From assembly GCF_036785885.1 (NCBI RefSeq), contig NC_092329.1, forward strand, positions 7,564,001 to 7,628,000: DNA of 64,000 nucleotides, in the 5' to 3' direction. The DNA comes from Coffea arabica. Lineage: Eukaryota > Streptophyta > Magnoliopsida > Gentianales > Rubiaceae. Made by a program: the position numbers and the translations under genes. This document shows positions 48,114 through 60,433 of this stretch, piece by piece. The stretch's first letter is position 1, and each line of letters begins with the position of its first letter. The notes below the pieces were generated by a model, which had not been told where the DNA came from, made no database searches, and saw nothing but the letters and a program-made list of their open reading frames with translations.

Positions 48114-48482
48114 ATGAGGCTATTAACCCATAACATGCTTTCATCAAACATCAAGGGTGTAACGAATGGGTTTCCCCTAAGGATTGAAGTGGAGAAAGTG
48201 GTGGAGAAGTCAGTGGATTTCAACCCCGATTTCCTCAAGAACATGCTTGCCAAGATTGAGTACAAAGCCCTCGTGGAAGCTTCCAGAATCATGGGCTATG
48301 CGGAGTTGCCCGACCACGCCGAGCCGTCCATGTTGGAATCTGATGATTTTCTTCGGAAGTTTCACCATGCCTTAATGGAGCTTCATTTGGAAGAGGGTAC
48401 TTTGGTTTGCCCTCAAACTGGTCGCAAGTTTCCTGTTAATAAAGGGGTTCCTAATATGCTCCTCCATGAGGATGAGGTCTGA
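48114..48482 (+). CDS. TRM112: TRM112 methyltransferase activator subunit
   Basis: Small obligate partner that stabilises several SAM-dependent methyltransferases acting on tRNA, 18S rRNA and the eRF1 release factor. The Arabidopsis homologue is SMO2, needed for cell division. Intronless, 122 aa, close to the usual ~124. The start MRLLTHNMLSSNIKGV is the family start. DFNPDFLKNMLAKIEYKAL, YAELP, the zinc-site region GTLVCPQTGRKFPVNKG and the terminal GVPNMLLHEDEV all match. The frame is open for 48 more codons upstream to 47970, but the extension is low-complexity and begins upstream of the TATA box, so I reject it. Intact. Confidence 0.96.
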   Translation: MRLLTHNMLSSNIKGVTNGFPLRIEVEKVVEKSVDFNPDFLKNMLAKIEYKALVEASRIMGYAELPDHAEPSMLESDDFLRKFHHALMELHLEEGTLVCPQTGRKFPVNKGVPNMLLHEDEV

Positions 48483-49610
48483 TTTTTTTGGATCTGTCTT
48501 TGATGACAGGGGATCAGGGTTTAAGGGACTTTGGATTATGAGATGTAATTGGTGTAATGATGTTATTGATGGAGAATTTGTAGCCTCTTTTGCTGGGAAT
48601 CCTTCTTCATCCAAGTCTTTTGTGATCCATTCTCCTGTTTAGCAAATATTAATATTTAATAATCTTTTGTTTTCTGAGAGTACGGGTTTAATTGTTGAGT
48701 AATTAAATGCCAAATAGTCTGTGTGAAGCAACAGTTTCATGATACGGAGAACAAAAGAATTGGAACTCATTATAGAAATTTATCAGTATTTTGAAATTTT
48801 CTTGCAGCAGAAACTTTTTTTTCTTTTCTGGGTCGGAAAGAAATTTCAGGCTCTCGAGTACTTGCTATTTTATGCTAATGATCAGCAGATTTAGTTGGTT
48901 TCATTTCAGTGATGACATAGCTGAGACTGGGAGTGTTAAATGAAAGAGAATTTAACAATTTGATGACCTAGGTTAATTTATCCCAGTCTCGATTGAGACC
49001 AACAATAGAACATGCCCCCAAAAAAAAAAAAAAGGAATCTCCCCAGAAGAAAACTCGTGAAATTAGAAGGTTTTAGGAGGTCCTCTGGAGAACTTTCATG
49101 AGCAAGAACGACTTTGTTTTTGTTTCAGGTGTTGGCCAAAACAAACAAATAACGTGGGACGTGTTGAAGACTGGCGTCTCCACTACTGATGTTGTCTTCT
49201 TTCTTCACCAGGAGACTGCAGAAGACTAAAATGGCGAGAAGAACATGATAACCAAGAGTGCCAGAATAATTTGGATTGCGGCATATTTTGTAGCAACTCT
49301 GTCTGTCATAAAGATTGAGGTTTTCCTTTGAAAAATAATACAGATTGTTCAACGGACGAGCAACAATAAGGATGAAGGAATACAAAGTGATCAAGGAAAC
49401 GGCTGGTGAAAATAATCTAACAAACCTTTCGGTGAAAATAATCTAACAAGCCTGGGCAGTTTTTTCTTGGTAGAGGTATTCTGTATCAACAAAGAGCTCC
49501 AGACTGCTGTAAAATAATTCTAATACAAACGTCAGCCTGCTTAATCTGAGGAGAGAAATGGAGATCAATAAAATTGAACAACTTAATATGCCCGCGCTGC
49601 ATTCCCCCGG
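48483..49610. other. Convergent 3' region, TRM112 and TMEM135-like genes
   Basis: It holds the two 3' UTRs; no gene is seen. An A run lies at 49020-49034. Confidence 0.5.
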
Positions 49611-52600
49611 TCACCTCTTCTTACGTGGAGTAGTTTCATAGGGAGGAAGAGGAACACCAAACACCCAATCAAGAACATTCAAATACTTTGATCGAAAAAC
49701 ATCCCTCTCTACTGCATAGCAGTGCATGATTATAGCTGTTGAGATACTGAAAACAACTACATCAGCTCTCTTCAATTTCTTCGACTGAGGCAAATATCCT
49801 ACATCAGCCATGCATGTGAAGAAACTTTCAATGGCCCTCGCCATGCAATATAGTGCTATCTCTATCCGCCTGCTCTTTTTCTCAATTGCCAACGCCAGAC
49901 CGGTAGGAAACTGCCCAAGATCATAATAATAAGTTATAAACAGGTTATATAAGCAATATCTATTCAAGGAACAGTCAGAAATAGTCATTTCACCGTTCCC
50001 ATCGCCACCATAGGAACATTGCATCTTTTGAGAAGCCTGAAGAGTAGGCATGTCCACATCCTACCAAAAATAAGTAACATGATGACTTAGTTACATATAA
50101 GTGTTCACTAATCTAAAGAAAATAAACACAGTTCTAACACACCATATTGGCACATTAATTTCAACATTGAAACACAAGAACATTCATTGATCTTTCATTG
50201 TTTTCCTTCATCAATTTATTTTGCACTGCGACCTTTTCCTTCTTTTTCTAAATGTTCTCTGAAAGGGAGGTGCAGGGACAGGGAGGAAGCCTGAGATGAG
50301 TAGAAGGAAAATCTCTTCAGATTGTCAACTTAGCACCTAAAAGTATCATACTGAGTTGCAAGAGGAGAATTTCGCATCAGGTCAACCCGTATTTGCAAGT
50401 ACAGTACCAACTTCTGTTGTTATAATTTCGTTTTTGATGTTACTCAGAAGGTCTATAGCCAACCAGGGAAAGTTATACACATGCATAGGCATGAGGAGAG
50501 CAACATAAGCATATATATGTAGAAGAGTTGGGAACGTTTGCCAGAATCCAAGGTCAAGGAGCGGAGGACAATGACACCACTAGCTACTTTATAGATAGCA
50601 TTTAGTAGTATGGCTCACACAGGTACAAGGTATTGAGATAAATCAATTCCAACTACAGTAAGTTTTGACAGATCACCGTGTTATTGAGCTAAAACAAAGG
50701 TAGATATACACGTTGAGTCATTTAGTATTATACAAATAAGAATACTTGGTTTGAGCATTCCTTGAAGCAGGCAGAAGTATGCAAAGATCATCTATGCTAC
50801 AAATATGAACAAATTTGTGCTTACCATGCAGATGCACAATACGTCGAGAGAAACAAGCTTGATCTGAAAGTACCAAGGAGGCCTCTTGCCAATATTGAAA
50901 AAGGTCTGCGAAAATTCAAATACGATATTAGAGCTCATAGCCGAAAAGATATCAAAGCTACCAGAATTAAAAGAACAACAATCCATGCGATCACAAGTTC
51001 TGGCTAACTTGTTCAGGACAACTACAATAAGATCTCCAATCAACAAAATATTAAAAGTAAAGGCTCTAATGCATGATTTGCTCCCAAAATCTGGAATTCA
51101 ATAGTAAAACAAACTAGTAAGAAACAGTGTATTAAAAGCAGTCACTATAAATTGTCCAAGCGTATCCAGATCCTTATTGACCAGTACATAAATTGACCTT
51201 CAGATGGTGACCCTAGCCCCAAGGCTATGGACAAAATAATGATATGGCCTATTTAACAGGTTTTGTCATTTGTCATTGATTAAATTTCAAAAAATGGACA
51301 TGCACAAGCTTTAAAAAAAGAGAAAAATTAGAAAATAAGGAACTTAAGCAAAAATACTATACCTCTTCAGGAGGCCTTGGCGATGCACTATCAATGCAGG
51401 AAATAGATAGACTGGAAGATACACGGGTAGTGCTCTTTTATAGGCTTGTAAAAGAAATGAAACAAAATGCGCTTCACATGCTTGTTTACCATGTACTATC
51501 TGCATGCATCAAAAAGTGTGCAATGTAAAGAACAAGCTGACAAACCAGTGTTAATAGAGAAAGATTTAATCAGATCTAAAGAACCAAGGTTTACAGCCAG
51601 AGGAAAAATATATATAGTACTCAAGCATCAGAAATCCACGCTGAGAGAATACCAAAAGTACTGTTTGCCTGATCAAGGAGGATCAACTAGGGGTTGAGAG
51701 GTCTATTTTACCAACTACGGATATTTCTCAATCATGCAATCATTAATTCTTTCCTCAAAGTTGAGCAATACGTAAAATATTTAATAGACCCAGTTAAGTC
51801 ATTCAAGTTAAGCTAGCTGTAGTCAATCTTCCATCAGTCATACAAAGTTCTTCTGAACCATGAGACAGCATTGAAACTATTACCAGAGTTTTATGGTACA
51901 TGCTTCACATTGCACCTTATTCCTGCCTTCGACATCAGGTGAGACTTGAAAAGCCATGCAACTATTGCGATAGACTGTTTTACCTGTTGGACACACTTTA
52001 CAGGGAGCCTATACAGCACTAAAAGCAAATGCTGACTTCATGTTCATTAATGCTCTATGTCTATTGACAAACTTGAATATGTTGACAATATAGATGGCAC
52101 AAACGGCTTTTGCATGATAAAGAGTATTAGATACATAAGCTTTTCCAGATTTTATTCAGATAAACTGCCTTGATTCCATATGATCTAAGGTCAGCCATAT
52201 GAATTGTCTTCTTCTTTTTATTATTCAAAAACTAAAATCTCTATAGAAGGCATTACAATAGTGTAACTTTTCATTGATTAATTGTCTGAAGCAAATGTGC
52301 CGAAATTCAACACTAACTTTTCACTTCAATCTTTTAGGTGATACTTTAACATGTAATAGACTAATCACTTTTATTCCACTTATGGCATAGCAATTCTCAC
52401 TGCTGGTTCTATTATTTTGTGATAATGATGGCCCACTAGTTCTCCGATTTAGTCCAAGATCATATATTCTCATATTGGTTTGGTAAACTCTATTAGTAGT
52501 TTAGTACAATGTTTCTTGAGTATGAAGAATCTAGTACTTGTATACTTAATCAAAACTACTTTAACCTCTTAAGTTGTCATAAAGCTCTCCGTTAACACAT

Positions 52601-55570
52601 TTATCATGCAGACTAGTTGTAAAAGCTCTACTGCCTCAGATACTTCCTAACTTACAAGCCTAGTAACAATTTAACCTCTACCAACTCGATGTTAACTAAA
52701 ATTACCTACCGAGCAAGGAACTTTCATTTTGGGATCCAATGTGATGTCAATACCAGTTGACTTGTAATGCTTTTCTATGGCATCCAGATTTGAGAAAGGG
52801 AGGCCACATGCAATATCTCTAACTCCTTGGAGGATAACAGCATCCTTTCCCCCATGTTTGTTCAGAAAGGATTTATAAGATGAGGGCAGGCTCTCTTGCT
52901 TCAATATGTAAGCAGACCTGAAAAGGAGAATATTTTTTCCTTCAGATAATTTTCTTAAAGAAAACATACACTAGCTATATCTGCAAGCAGAACATCCTTA
53001 AAACGAATGGTTTAAAATATGAGATGAAAAATCATGAGGTTTCCAATAATTTTGTAAATGGAAGATTTGGTGCGCAGATGAATTGATCAGATATTTAGAA
53101 AATGTAAATTCCATCGATACCTCTTAAACATCAAAAGGGAGAAACTTTAGTACTTTCATCCCAATATGATTCACATAAACCACTAAGGGAAGTGTACAGG
53201 GAAGGAAGAATTAGAGAGCTTGTTATGGTTTTTGCATGTGGTATGTTTCATTCAGAGATGAAGAGACCAACCAGCTGGGAAAATTTTGTCTTCATTAGGA
53301 ATTTCAATTTGAAAAAACTGTCAGCAGCTTTTGATTTCATCATATTATTCATGTAAAACAGGTAAATGTACATCTTTACATTACAAAAACCATAGATCTT
53401 TACATTGTACATGTCTTTTATAAGAAAGTCAAAGAATTTTCTTATTTAAGTTCATATCATGATCTGCGGTTTTAGCTTTCATGTTTCTAATTGTACCCAG
53501 AACTATGTCAGCTACTTTCTCTTATGCAAAAAGGATGTATGAAGGAATTCAATGGTGACAAACTTCAGCCATCAAACAATTACAGAGAACTTAATAATGT
53601 TCTCCTTTTTATGCAAAACAGATGTTTAAAGGTATTCATTGGTGACTGACTTCAGTCATCAAACAATTACAGACAACTTAATGATCTTTTCTTTCTTTTA
53701 CATACATATGTAGCTAAAGGAAAACGCTGGTAGCTGGAAATGTGACACAAGAAAAGTCAACACTACCTCACCTTGCCTAAAAAAGAAGACGGCGAAGGAG
53801 AAGAAGGAAAATTTATTGCAAAAGAAATTCAACAACTGAACCTAACAGCCACAGCTTAAGAACTGCATGTCTGGGTTAAGAATGTAATGTACAGTATAAG
53901 TTTCCAGTTCTGAAAACATCTTAGCATTTACAGCTGATGAAAAATAACCAAGTGGTTCATTCCAACATGACTCATAACTCAAAAGCTCAGCATTCAGATA
54001 TCCACTAGAATGATTAACTAAAATTTTTATTATCTAAAGTACCGAAGTGTCATTTTAGAAAAATGCAGCTCTCAAATAGGATTCATAAGAACCAGTACAT
54101 GCTCTTGGTGCCTGGAGTCTCATCTGGAGAATTCAGACAAACATCATGGCAGCAGGTTATCAGGTGAAATTATATGCTTACAATTAGCAACCAACAGATA
54201 CTAGAGCAAACCAGCAAAAATGCTCAAAATTATGAATTAAAGCATCTAAATTATCAAGGTTTCAAAGGCAAAATACGCACAAAATCTGTGAAGAGGAAAG
54301 ACACATAAGAAAAATGTCTCCATGTGCCCATGTTAGGGGTTTACAAATGCGGCCAAAACGTTTGCTTTTGATTCCACAACGTGATGCCAATACAGCAGCA
54401 CGCATCAGTATATAAATAGCCAAACTTGTATGCTGTGTCTTGTATCCCGTCAGTAGTATTGAAGGCCCTGCAATTGCCCCTGCGAGCAACGCCCTCCAAT
54501 TTGCTGTCCTGAATTACAATGAAGGCAGAAAAGGCAAAAATCAAACTTTACGCCATCAAATGTCCTTCCACAAAACAACTCCCCACAGAAGACGTCCAAC
54601 AAGAAAGTTGTCCCGCTATTTAGTGTTTACTATTGATTCACAATTACACAGCCAACAAGGGGATTTTATCCAGTTTCCAAGGAAACAACCACAAAATATA
54701 GTGCTTCATCAAATAATCATGTAAATTCAAAACTTTTGGAAGTCGTTTGACCCCCACAAACAATAGAAAAATAAAATAATTGGAAGTTGCAAAATGGGGA
54801 AAAGTTCAAACATCACAAGACAGACATGCAATGTATATGCAGAAGCAACGTATACTACAATCTCACTAAAATAAGAAATCAAGAGGAGCATCCATGCCTC
54901 CGGTGACCACCAAGAGCGGTAACAATCTCGTCCACTGACACAAATGTACCCGCAAAAGTCCCAAGAAATAATCCATATCTCATGGTCTCCTTCACAGCCA
55001 AAATTACATCTTCACTGCTCGAAACCATTTCCATCTTCCTAAAAATAATCAATCAATTCATCAGCTTAATATACTAAAAATTAGCACCGAATACACGTAA
55101 TTGGTGGATAATAATTTGAAAATTACATTTAAACAAACATACATATTTGCATTACCAGTTTGCATGGGAGGCAAAACTAAATACTAGATTGAATAGCAAT
55201 TCAAATTCCGCGATCTCAGAAACAAAAATCTCATAGATTCAAGTAATAGAGAAGAGTGAAACAGTAGAAGTTACCTGGCGGAAGGTAAAGATCGTCGCCG
55301 ACGGAGACGAGCGAGGATGGCGAAGAGACCGAGGCCACCTTTAAGGCCAGCGCCAATAGTGAAACCTTTAACAGAAGCGGTGAAGATTCTCCAGAGCCTA
55401 TCATAGTCCTCAACTGGATAAGAATCGAAGCTCAACAGAGAGCAAGACGACGAGGACGACGGCAGGCTGGACGACTTCCTCCTGCAAATCGAGCAGGTCT
55501 CGTCCGGTGAAGTGCAGGTGCATTTTTCGTCCGCTTGAGGCACTTCTCCGTCGCCCACCGCCGCCGCCAT
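49611..55570 (-). CDS. TMEM135-like multi-pass membrane protein
   Basis: Plant relative of the TMEM135 / Tim17-Tim22-Tim23-type membrane proteins (Arabidopsis At5g51150, as I recall); the molecular role in plants is not established. Eight coding exons: 55275-55570, 54898-55038, 54281-54508, 52710-52917, 51363-51499, 50825-50905, 49994-50060 and 49611-49910. Phases agree throughout, giving 485 aa. Likely membrane segments are GFTIGAGLKGGLGLFAILA (about 69-87), GLFLGTFAGTFVSV, LAGAIAGPSILLTG, RALPVYLPVYLFPALIVH, SSLFLSTYCASAW and GTFPTGLALAIEKKSRR. Conserved-looking soluble parts are ASRCGIKSKRFGRICKPLTW, LKQESLPSSYKSFLNKHGGK and YLNVLDWVFGVPLPP. The cysteine-bearing N-terminus contains CTCTSPDETCSIC. 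Intron 2 (54509-54897) starts with GC, the only non-GT donor. No defects seen. Confidence 0.88.
53524..53698. repeat. Two-copy ~88-bp tandem duplication in an intron
   Basis: Units starting ATGCAAAA at about 53524 and 53612 share TTCATTGGTGAC-like, CTTCAG and CATCAAACAATTACAGA blocks. It lies in intron 3 of the TMEM135-like gene. Confidence 0.75.
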
Positions 55571-55767
55571 CCTGGTGGTGGTCGGATGGGAGTCCGGACA
55601 AAAGTTTCCTTGAGATATCGGAATTCTCTATGGGGATTGAACGAGGCCAGCGGAAAAGTTCCACGTGGGATTTAAGAAGCTTTGTGCCCGAGAGTGGAAT
55701 CTTCAAAAAACTGAAAAAGGACGCCTTTATTTTTCTTTCTTTTTTTGGTAAATAGAGATAATTTCTA
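55571..55767 (-). promoter_or_regulatory. Short upstream region of the TMEM135-like gene
   Basis: Only about 200 bp separate the start codon from the Mutator-like element, so the core promoter must lie here or inside the element. I see no clear TATA box. Confidence 0.35.
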
Positions 55768-56461
55768 GAGATAATTTCAGAAAACCCCCTTGAGACCTCT
55801 AGCAATTTCACTAAGTGCCTCTGACTTTCAAAAAATATCACATACTGTGGCTAATCAAGCATTCTATCCTCATAAGGTTCCTTATGGTTGCTATCAAAAT
55901 ATAAAATATTTTGACAACAAAAAAAAAAGGTGTTGACCCTCCTTTTTTACGAGCCCAAAAAGAAAAAAGATACAAAATTGCCATACAAATTTGGCTCCAA
56001 TTTAGGTGTCATATTCGAACTGTGATATATGTAAAACAAAGATAATAAATATGCAACTCTCTAACTATGATGTATGTAAATTAATAATCGTGATATGCGT
56101 ACAATTTTTAAGTTTTTTTTTCTTCTTTACTGTAATTATGTGCTTGCACCTTGAAATGAAAATAGTTTTACAACTTGATAATGCAAAAATTAATATCTTG
56201 GCACTAATTGCTGAAGCTATTTTCGTTGCAGCTTGTCTTTGTATCCAAATCTTTCATTTCCATATAAATTTGTAGTAATTTAACAAGTAGGCGTATACTT
56301 GTGGCATGACAAATTCTCTCTCCCTTGAAACGAGTTTCTATTCTTACTCTTTTTGTAAGATGGGTTGAAATGTTACCAAAAAAAAAAAAAAATTGAAATT
56401 AGAGAAAGTAAGCGATATGTTTAAAAGTTCAAGGGAACTTAATGAAGCGGTAGGAAACCTT
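55768..56461. mobile_element. Mutator-like element, GGGATAATTTCA family, copy D (truncated)
   Basis: The left end GAGATAATTTCAGAAAACCC follows the family for about 90 bp. The right end follows the family arm (GTTCAAGGG...GGTAGGAAACCT) but lacks the last ~20 bases. About 690 bp, non-coding, inserted just upstream of the TMEM135-like gene. Confidence 0.65.
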
Positions 56462-57464
56462 TAATTCTCTTACTTTTGTTTACATGTATTCTACCGGATC
56501 TGAATAACGTTTATATCTAATTTATGTCACTATTAGTCACTTTCTGCATATAATTGCATTCATAATCCACTAATCCTGTCTTTTTTGAGAAATAATTTTG
56601 TATTCTGGATTTGCCTTGGTCTTTTTGGATGTGGAAGCTGAAATCTAATGCCCTTTTCCCAATCGAAATATGTGTTGGGCCAAAAACAGCAGTTTTGGGC
56701 TCCGGCTCCAAGAAGCAGTGGAAGGAACGGGCCACTCTATTGCTGATTCGAGTTTCACGGGCTCTCAATTCATAGGTTTCAATTCAATTCACCCATTTTC
56801 ATAATGCTAAACCAGCAAGACAAAAGCATGGAAATGTAGAACACGACTTTGCACGAAGTTTTGTTCTTTGGGTCATTCAAATCTCGTAAGGGGAATCAAA
56901 GCCAAGCACAAAGAATGATGAAAGGTGTGAAAGTGAGAGTTGAAACCACACCTCATGCTGAAAACCAAAAGCAAATACAAGCTTGGTGAAGCACCATGAG
57001 CAATCATCACTTTCACATCACCCAATCAATTGGTGTTATTTTGTGATGAAGAAAGAAAACAAAAGTGCATTTCAGAGATACTACATCATACGATTAAAGA
57101 TTGGGACTTCATCTAGTAATGTCAATCTAAAACTCAGTTAAAATGAACATCTACCCTGCAGCAGGTATTCAGGCACCATCTTCCTTAGAGAATAAGATGC
57201 ACAAAGTACACCATGTTGCCTATTAGAAGTTCAGAGTTGCACTCAGAAGAGTTTTGCTATTAGCAAAATCAAGTTTCCGGTCTACGTATAACAGATGAGA
57301 AAATGGTCTAAAACCTATGCTACTCATTGTATCAGTCTAGAGTCTAAAAGATGAAATGGGTGAGGAGTAAAGTAGAAGAGCTTTCATACCGCTTGGAAAG
57401 TTAAAAGAGACGCTCATTTTGAACTCTTTTGACTCCAAAAATTCACTGAGAAGAATTTGAATTG
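56462..57464. other. Intergenic, no gene recognised
   Basis: The minus-strand frame at 56517-56768 (83 codons) has no motif. The right part should hold the 3' UTR of the carrier gene. Confidence 0.5.
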
Positions 57465-59192
57465 CTATTCCACTTTGAGGATGATCTTCACAAACTCGTA
57501 GACAAAATAGCTTATTGCTGCCGAAGGTAGTACCTGTAGATTCAGGGTGAAACATAAAACAAGAGGTGAAAAATAAGAAGAATGACAGATAAATGTGTGG
57601 AAATAACTATAAATGTTTTGAAATAAAATGTGACCCAACATCGATGTAGCTCATGTTGATGTGATTGTAAAAACCAATTGCTTCTACGGCAAAGAGCAAG
57701 AACAATCATCATGCAGAGAAAATCTGCAACTGCTTGTCAAAGAAAAGTGAAATGCAGAGAAAATTTGCATCTGCTTGTCAAAGAAAAGTAAGTTATTCAC
57801 AAAGCTCAGCCAGGTGCTGATTTCCTATTGTTGTCTTTGAACTACATCATCAGCAACATCTAAGATTTGAAAGGGGAAATTTGACAGGCAACGGGATCCT
57901 CAACACATATATCCAAGAGTAAGAAAAATTACTCAAAGCTGTTGACCTCAAGACTTGACTATGCAGGAGAGCAAAGATTCATCTTTTTGTCAACATAATG
58001 TAAGTCAGCTTAAAATACCTAGAACTTCAGGTAAATTGAATCCTTCGGGTTAATTAAATATTTTTACTAACGAGACAGTGGGCCATACTGGCGACGGAAG
58101 GCCGAAACTGATTGAGAAAACAAAAACCTTTCCCTTTTGTTTCAATAGCTGGAGTGACCTTTGCAGATATACAAATCATAATATCCAAAGAAATTAAAAA
58201 ATGCTGCAGGGTCGATCTACAGACACCATAGGCAAGTACCTGTAGTAAACTCGGTACTAGTCCTGCATAAAGAGCTGGTACACCTCCATGCTCAACTATC
58301 TTTATAGAAGTTGTTAACACACCACCTTTATTATACCGGCCTTGCAGTTGAAGCTGTCTCCTGACAACCTCAAAAGGGTAGGTGGCAGCTTCAGCACAGG
58401 CACCAGAAATAGCCCCATGCAGTAAGGTCCTGATTGGTCCCAATTCCAGCTGGTCCAAAGCATTCAGTTCTTGACCCTGTCGCTTCATATTCTGAATTCT
58501 TTTCCTTCCTTCGGCAGAGTGCAAATAAGCCGATTTCAATATATCATATACACCATAAAAAACAGCAGCTGAAGGTGCAATACTCATTATGGAGGGAAGT
58601 AAACCCTTGTAAAGAGAAAAGAACCCCTCAGTTTGGATCACATGACGAAAAGCACCAATTACACCACCCAAGGCTTCTCCACCAGGAGCTACCAATTTGG
58701 TCCTGATCTGAAAGATTTGGTATGTAGTCAAGCATGTTAAACTAGTGAATAGAAGTTGCAGGAATAAGAATAAATGTGGCTTCCCAGCTTTGAAAGATAA
58801 CACTTCCTTATAGCAATGCTTTTGGATTTTGAGCAGACAAATAAACATGGAGTAATGGATAAGTACATTGTCATTTAGTATTAGCCTGGAGGAAGAGCTT
58901 TGAACAATAGATGGCTGATTGTTGTGTATTGCTCCTTTATGCAGACAAACATCCCTGCTGCATATTACAAGCATCTACTAACCTAAAGATACCTGTAGTG
59001 TAATTCCCATGCAATGCAGGCCTACATTACATTAATGCTCTATACAATATGAACTATACTGCATGGCTTATCTATGGTCAAAAGAAAAATATCTAACATC
59101 TCCAGGGTTTATATGACACATTAAGTTCATTATAGTAAAACAAAACTGCACTTACTTCTTTTGGTGCCTAGGTGATAAAAGCAGCAAAACGC

Positions 59193-59233
<41 letters not shown>

Positions 59234-59682
59234 TCAGTTTTGAACTATTATATCTCCTTCATTCTTCTTCTTCTTGAAAGAATAAGTTTGACAACCAAAA
59301 TGACCATTGAAAACAAAGTGGCCACACTACAATGGCTTGAAAGTATGGAAATCAAAAAGTATATGGATAACCTCTTACAGTGTCCAGAGGCAAGCAGAGG
59401 ACAGTAGCAGTAATACCAGCAGCAGCACCAGCAATAAGCCGCTCAAAATTCGTGGTTTCTTCATTTCCATGTAATTTAAGAAGTTGCTTTCTGTATGTAT
59501 CATAGGCATAAAAGTTGACCGCCTTGAAAGGAGCAGTGCGGAGAATGTTAACTAAATTTCCTTTCCAGAAGCCTCTCAAGCCTTGAGTAGCAGCAATAGT
59601 CTTGATGAGCTCAAACAATTTCTTCTCTTCACCACGAACCATATATTCAAGTTTTAGTCTCTCCAACGGAGCAACAAATGTT
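57465..59682 (-). CDS. Mitochondrial carrier family protein, BTL3-like (5' exon outside the window)
   Basis: Inner-membrane solute carrier; Arabidopsis BTL3 (At5g64970) is annotated as a probable mitochondrial adenine nucleotide transporter. Exons in the window: 59379-59682, 58240-58707 and 57465-57533, in phase, with the stop after YEFVKIILKVE. Carrier signature repeats are visible: TFVAPLERLKLEY (end of repeat 1 helix), GFWKGNLVNILRTAPFKAVN, then LCLPLDTIRTKL with GFFSLYKGLLPSIMSIAPSA, then TYPFEVVRRQLQLQ with ALYAGLVPSLLQVLPSAAIS, i.e. three PxxxxR/K motifs. The N-terminal part up to the LLAGAVAAM-like first helix must lie right of 64000, because nothing between 59683 and 64000 encodes it. 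That makes intron 1 at least 4.3 kb. An older LTR element sits in it. A (TA)n run is in the next intron at 59198-59229. Confidence 0.93.
59198..59229. repeat. (TA)n microsatellite in carrier-gene intron
   Basis: About 16 TA units between carrier exons at 58707 and 59379. Confidence 0.9.
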
Positions 59683-60433
59683 CTGAAAAGCGAGATAAGT
59701 CATACATTGAGTAAGTTGTTTACAACCATGAAAAGACAAAACAAGAAGCTTGGAATTACTTTTTGTCAAAAGCCAATACATTTCCTTAATATTCATTCTT
59801 GTGAAATGAAAAGTTATCACCGTGTCACTTCCAGAAAGTTGCAAGGACATAAAGAAGAAAAGAGACAGGCATCCACTATAGACACATGAAACTTGGCAAA
59901 AAAAAAAAAAGAATATCCAGCCTATGGAATATACATGTCGAATAGACCAAACAAATGAAGAGTCAATGGAAATCCATCATCACGACCAAACTATAGAGAA
60001 AAAGTAAAATGACAAAGACTAGGGCTCCAACACACATTAAGAGTGTGAATGTTCATTGTCTTGCATGAGGAGATTGGGGAAATTACTTGCTTGTTATGCA
60101 AAAAAGAGATACCGTTTGATTGTTTTCTAAAAGTTTCATTTACTAAATCATAAACCAATAGCCAGAGCAGCACACATGCAGGCACGAGAAATTTTATGAT
60201 GGTGAAACATATGGAAGTTGGAAAGTTGTACGTGTGAAAAAGCCAATAAAAAGACTTTTGATGCATTCAAGAAGTAATTCATACTGTACATACGAAATTC
60301 TGATCCTATATATAGATCATATGTCAGTGAGATTCCTAAGAAAACTGAATACACAATAGGAATATCCCATGGCCCTATATTAATTAACACGGGAGACAGT
60401 AATCGGAGACAAAATTCTCCTGTACTATGCCTT

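Noticed and set aside
50762-51104. Plus-strand frames over the 50.8-51.1 kb region
   Set aside because: They overlap exon 6 of the TMEM135-like gene on the other strand and have no motif.
58711-58974. Extension of carrier exon 3 to a Met at 58974
   Set aside because: The sequence before ATC AGG ACC is intron with a good CTTTCAG acceptor, and LPLDT joins IRTKL in phase as in known carriers.
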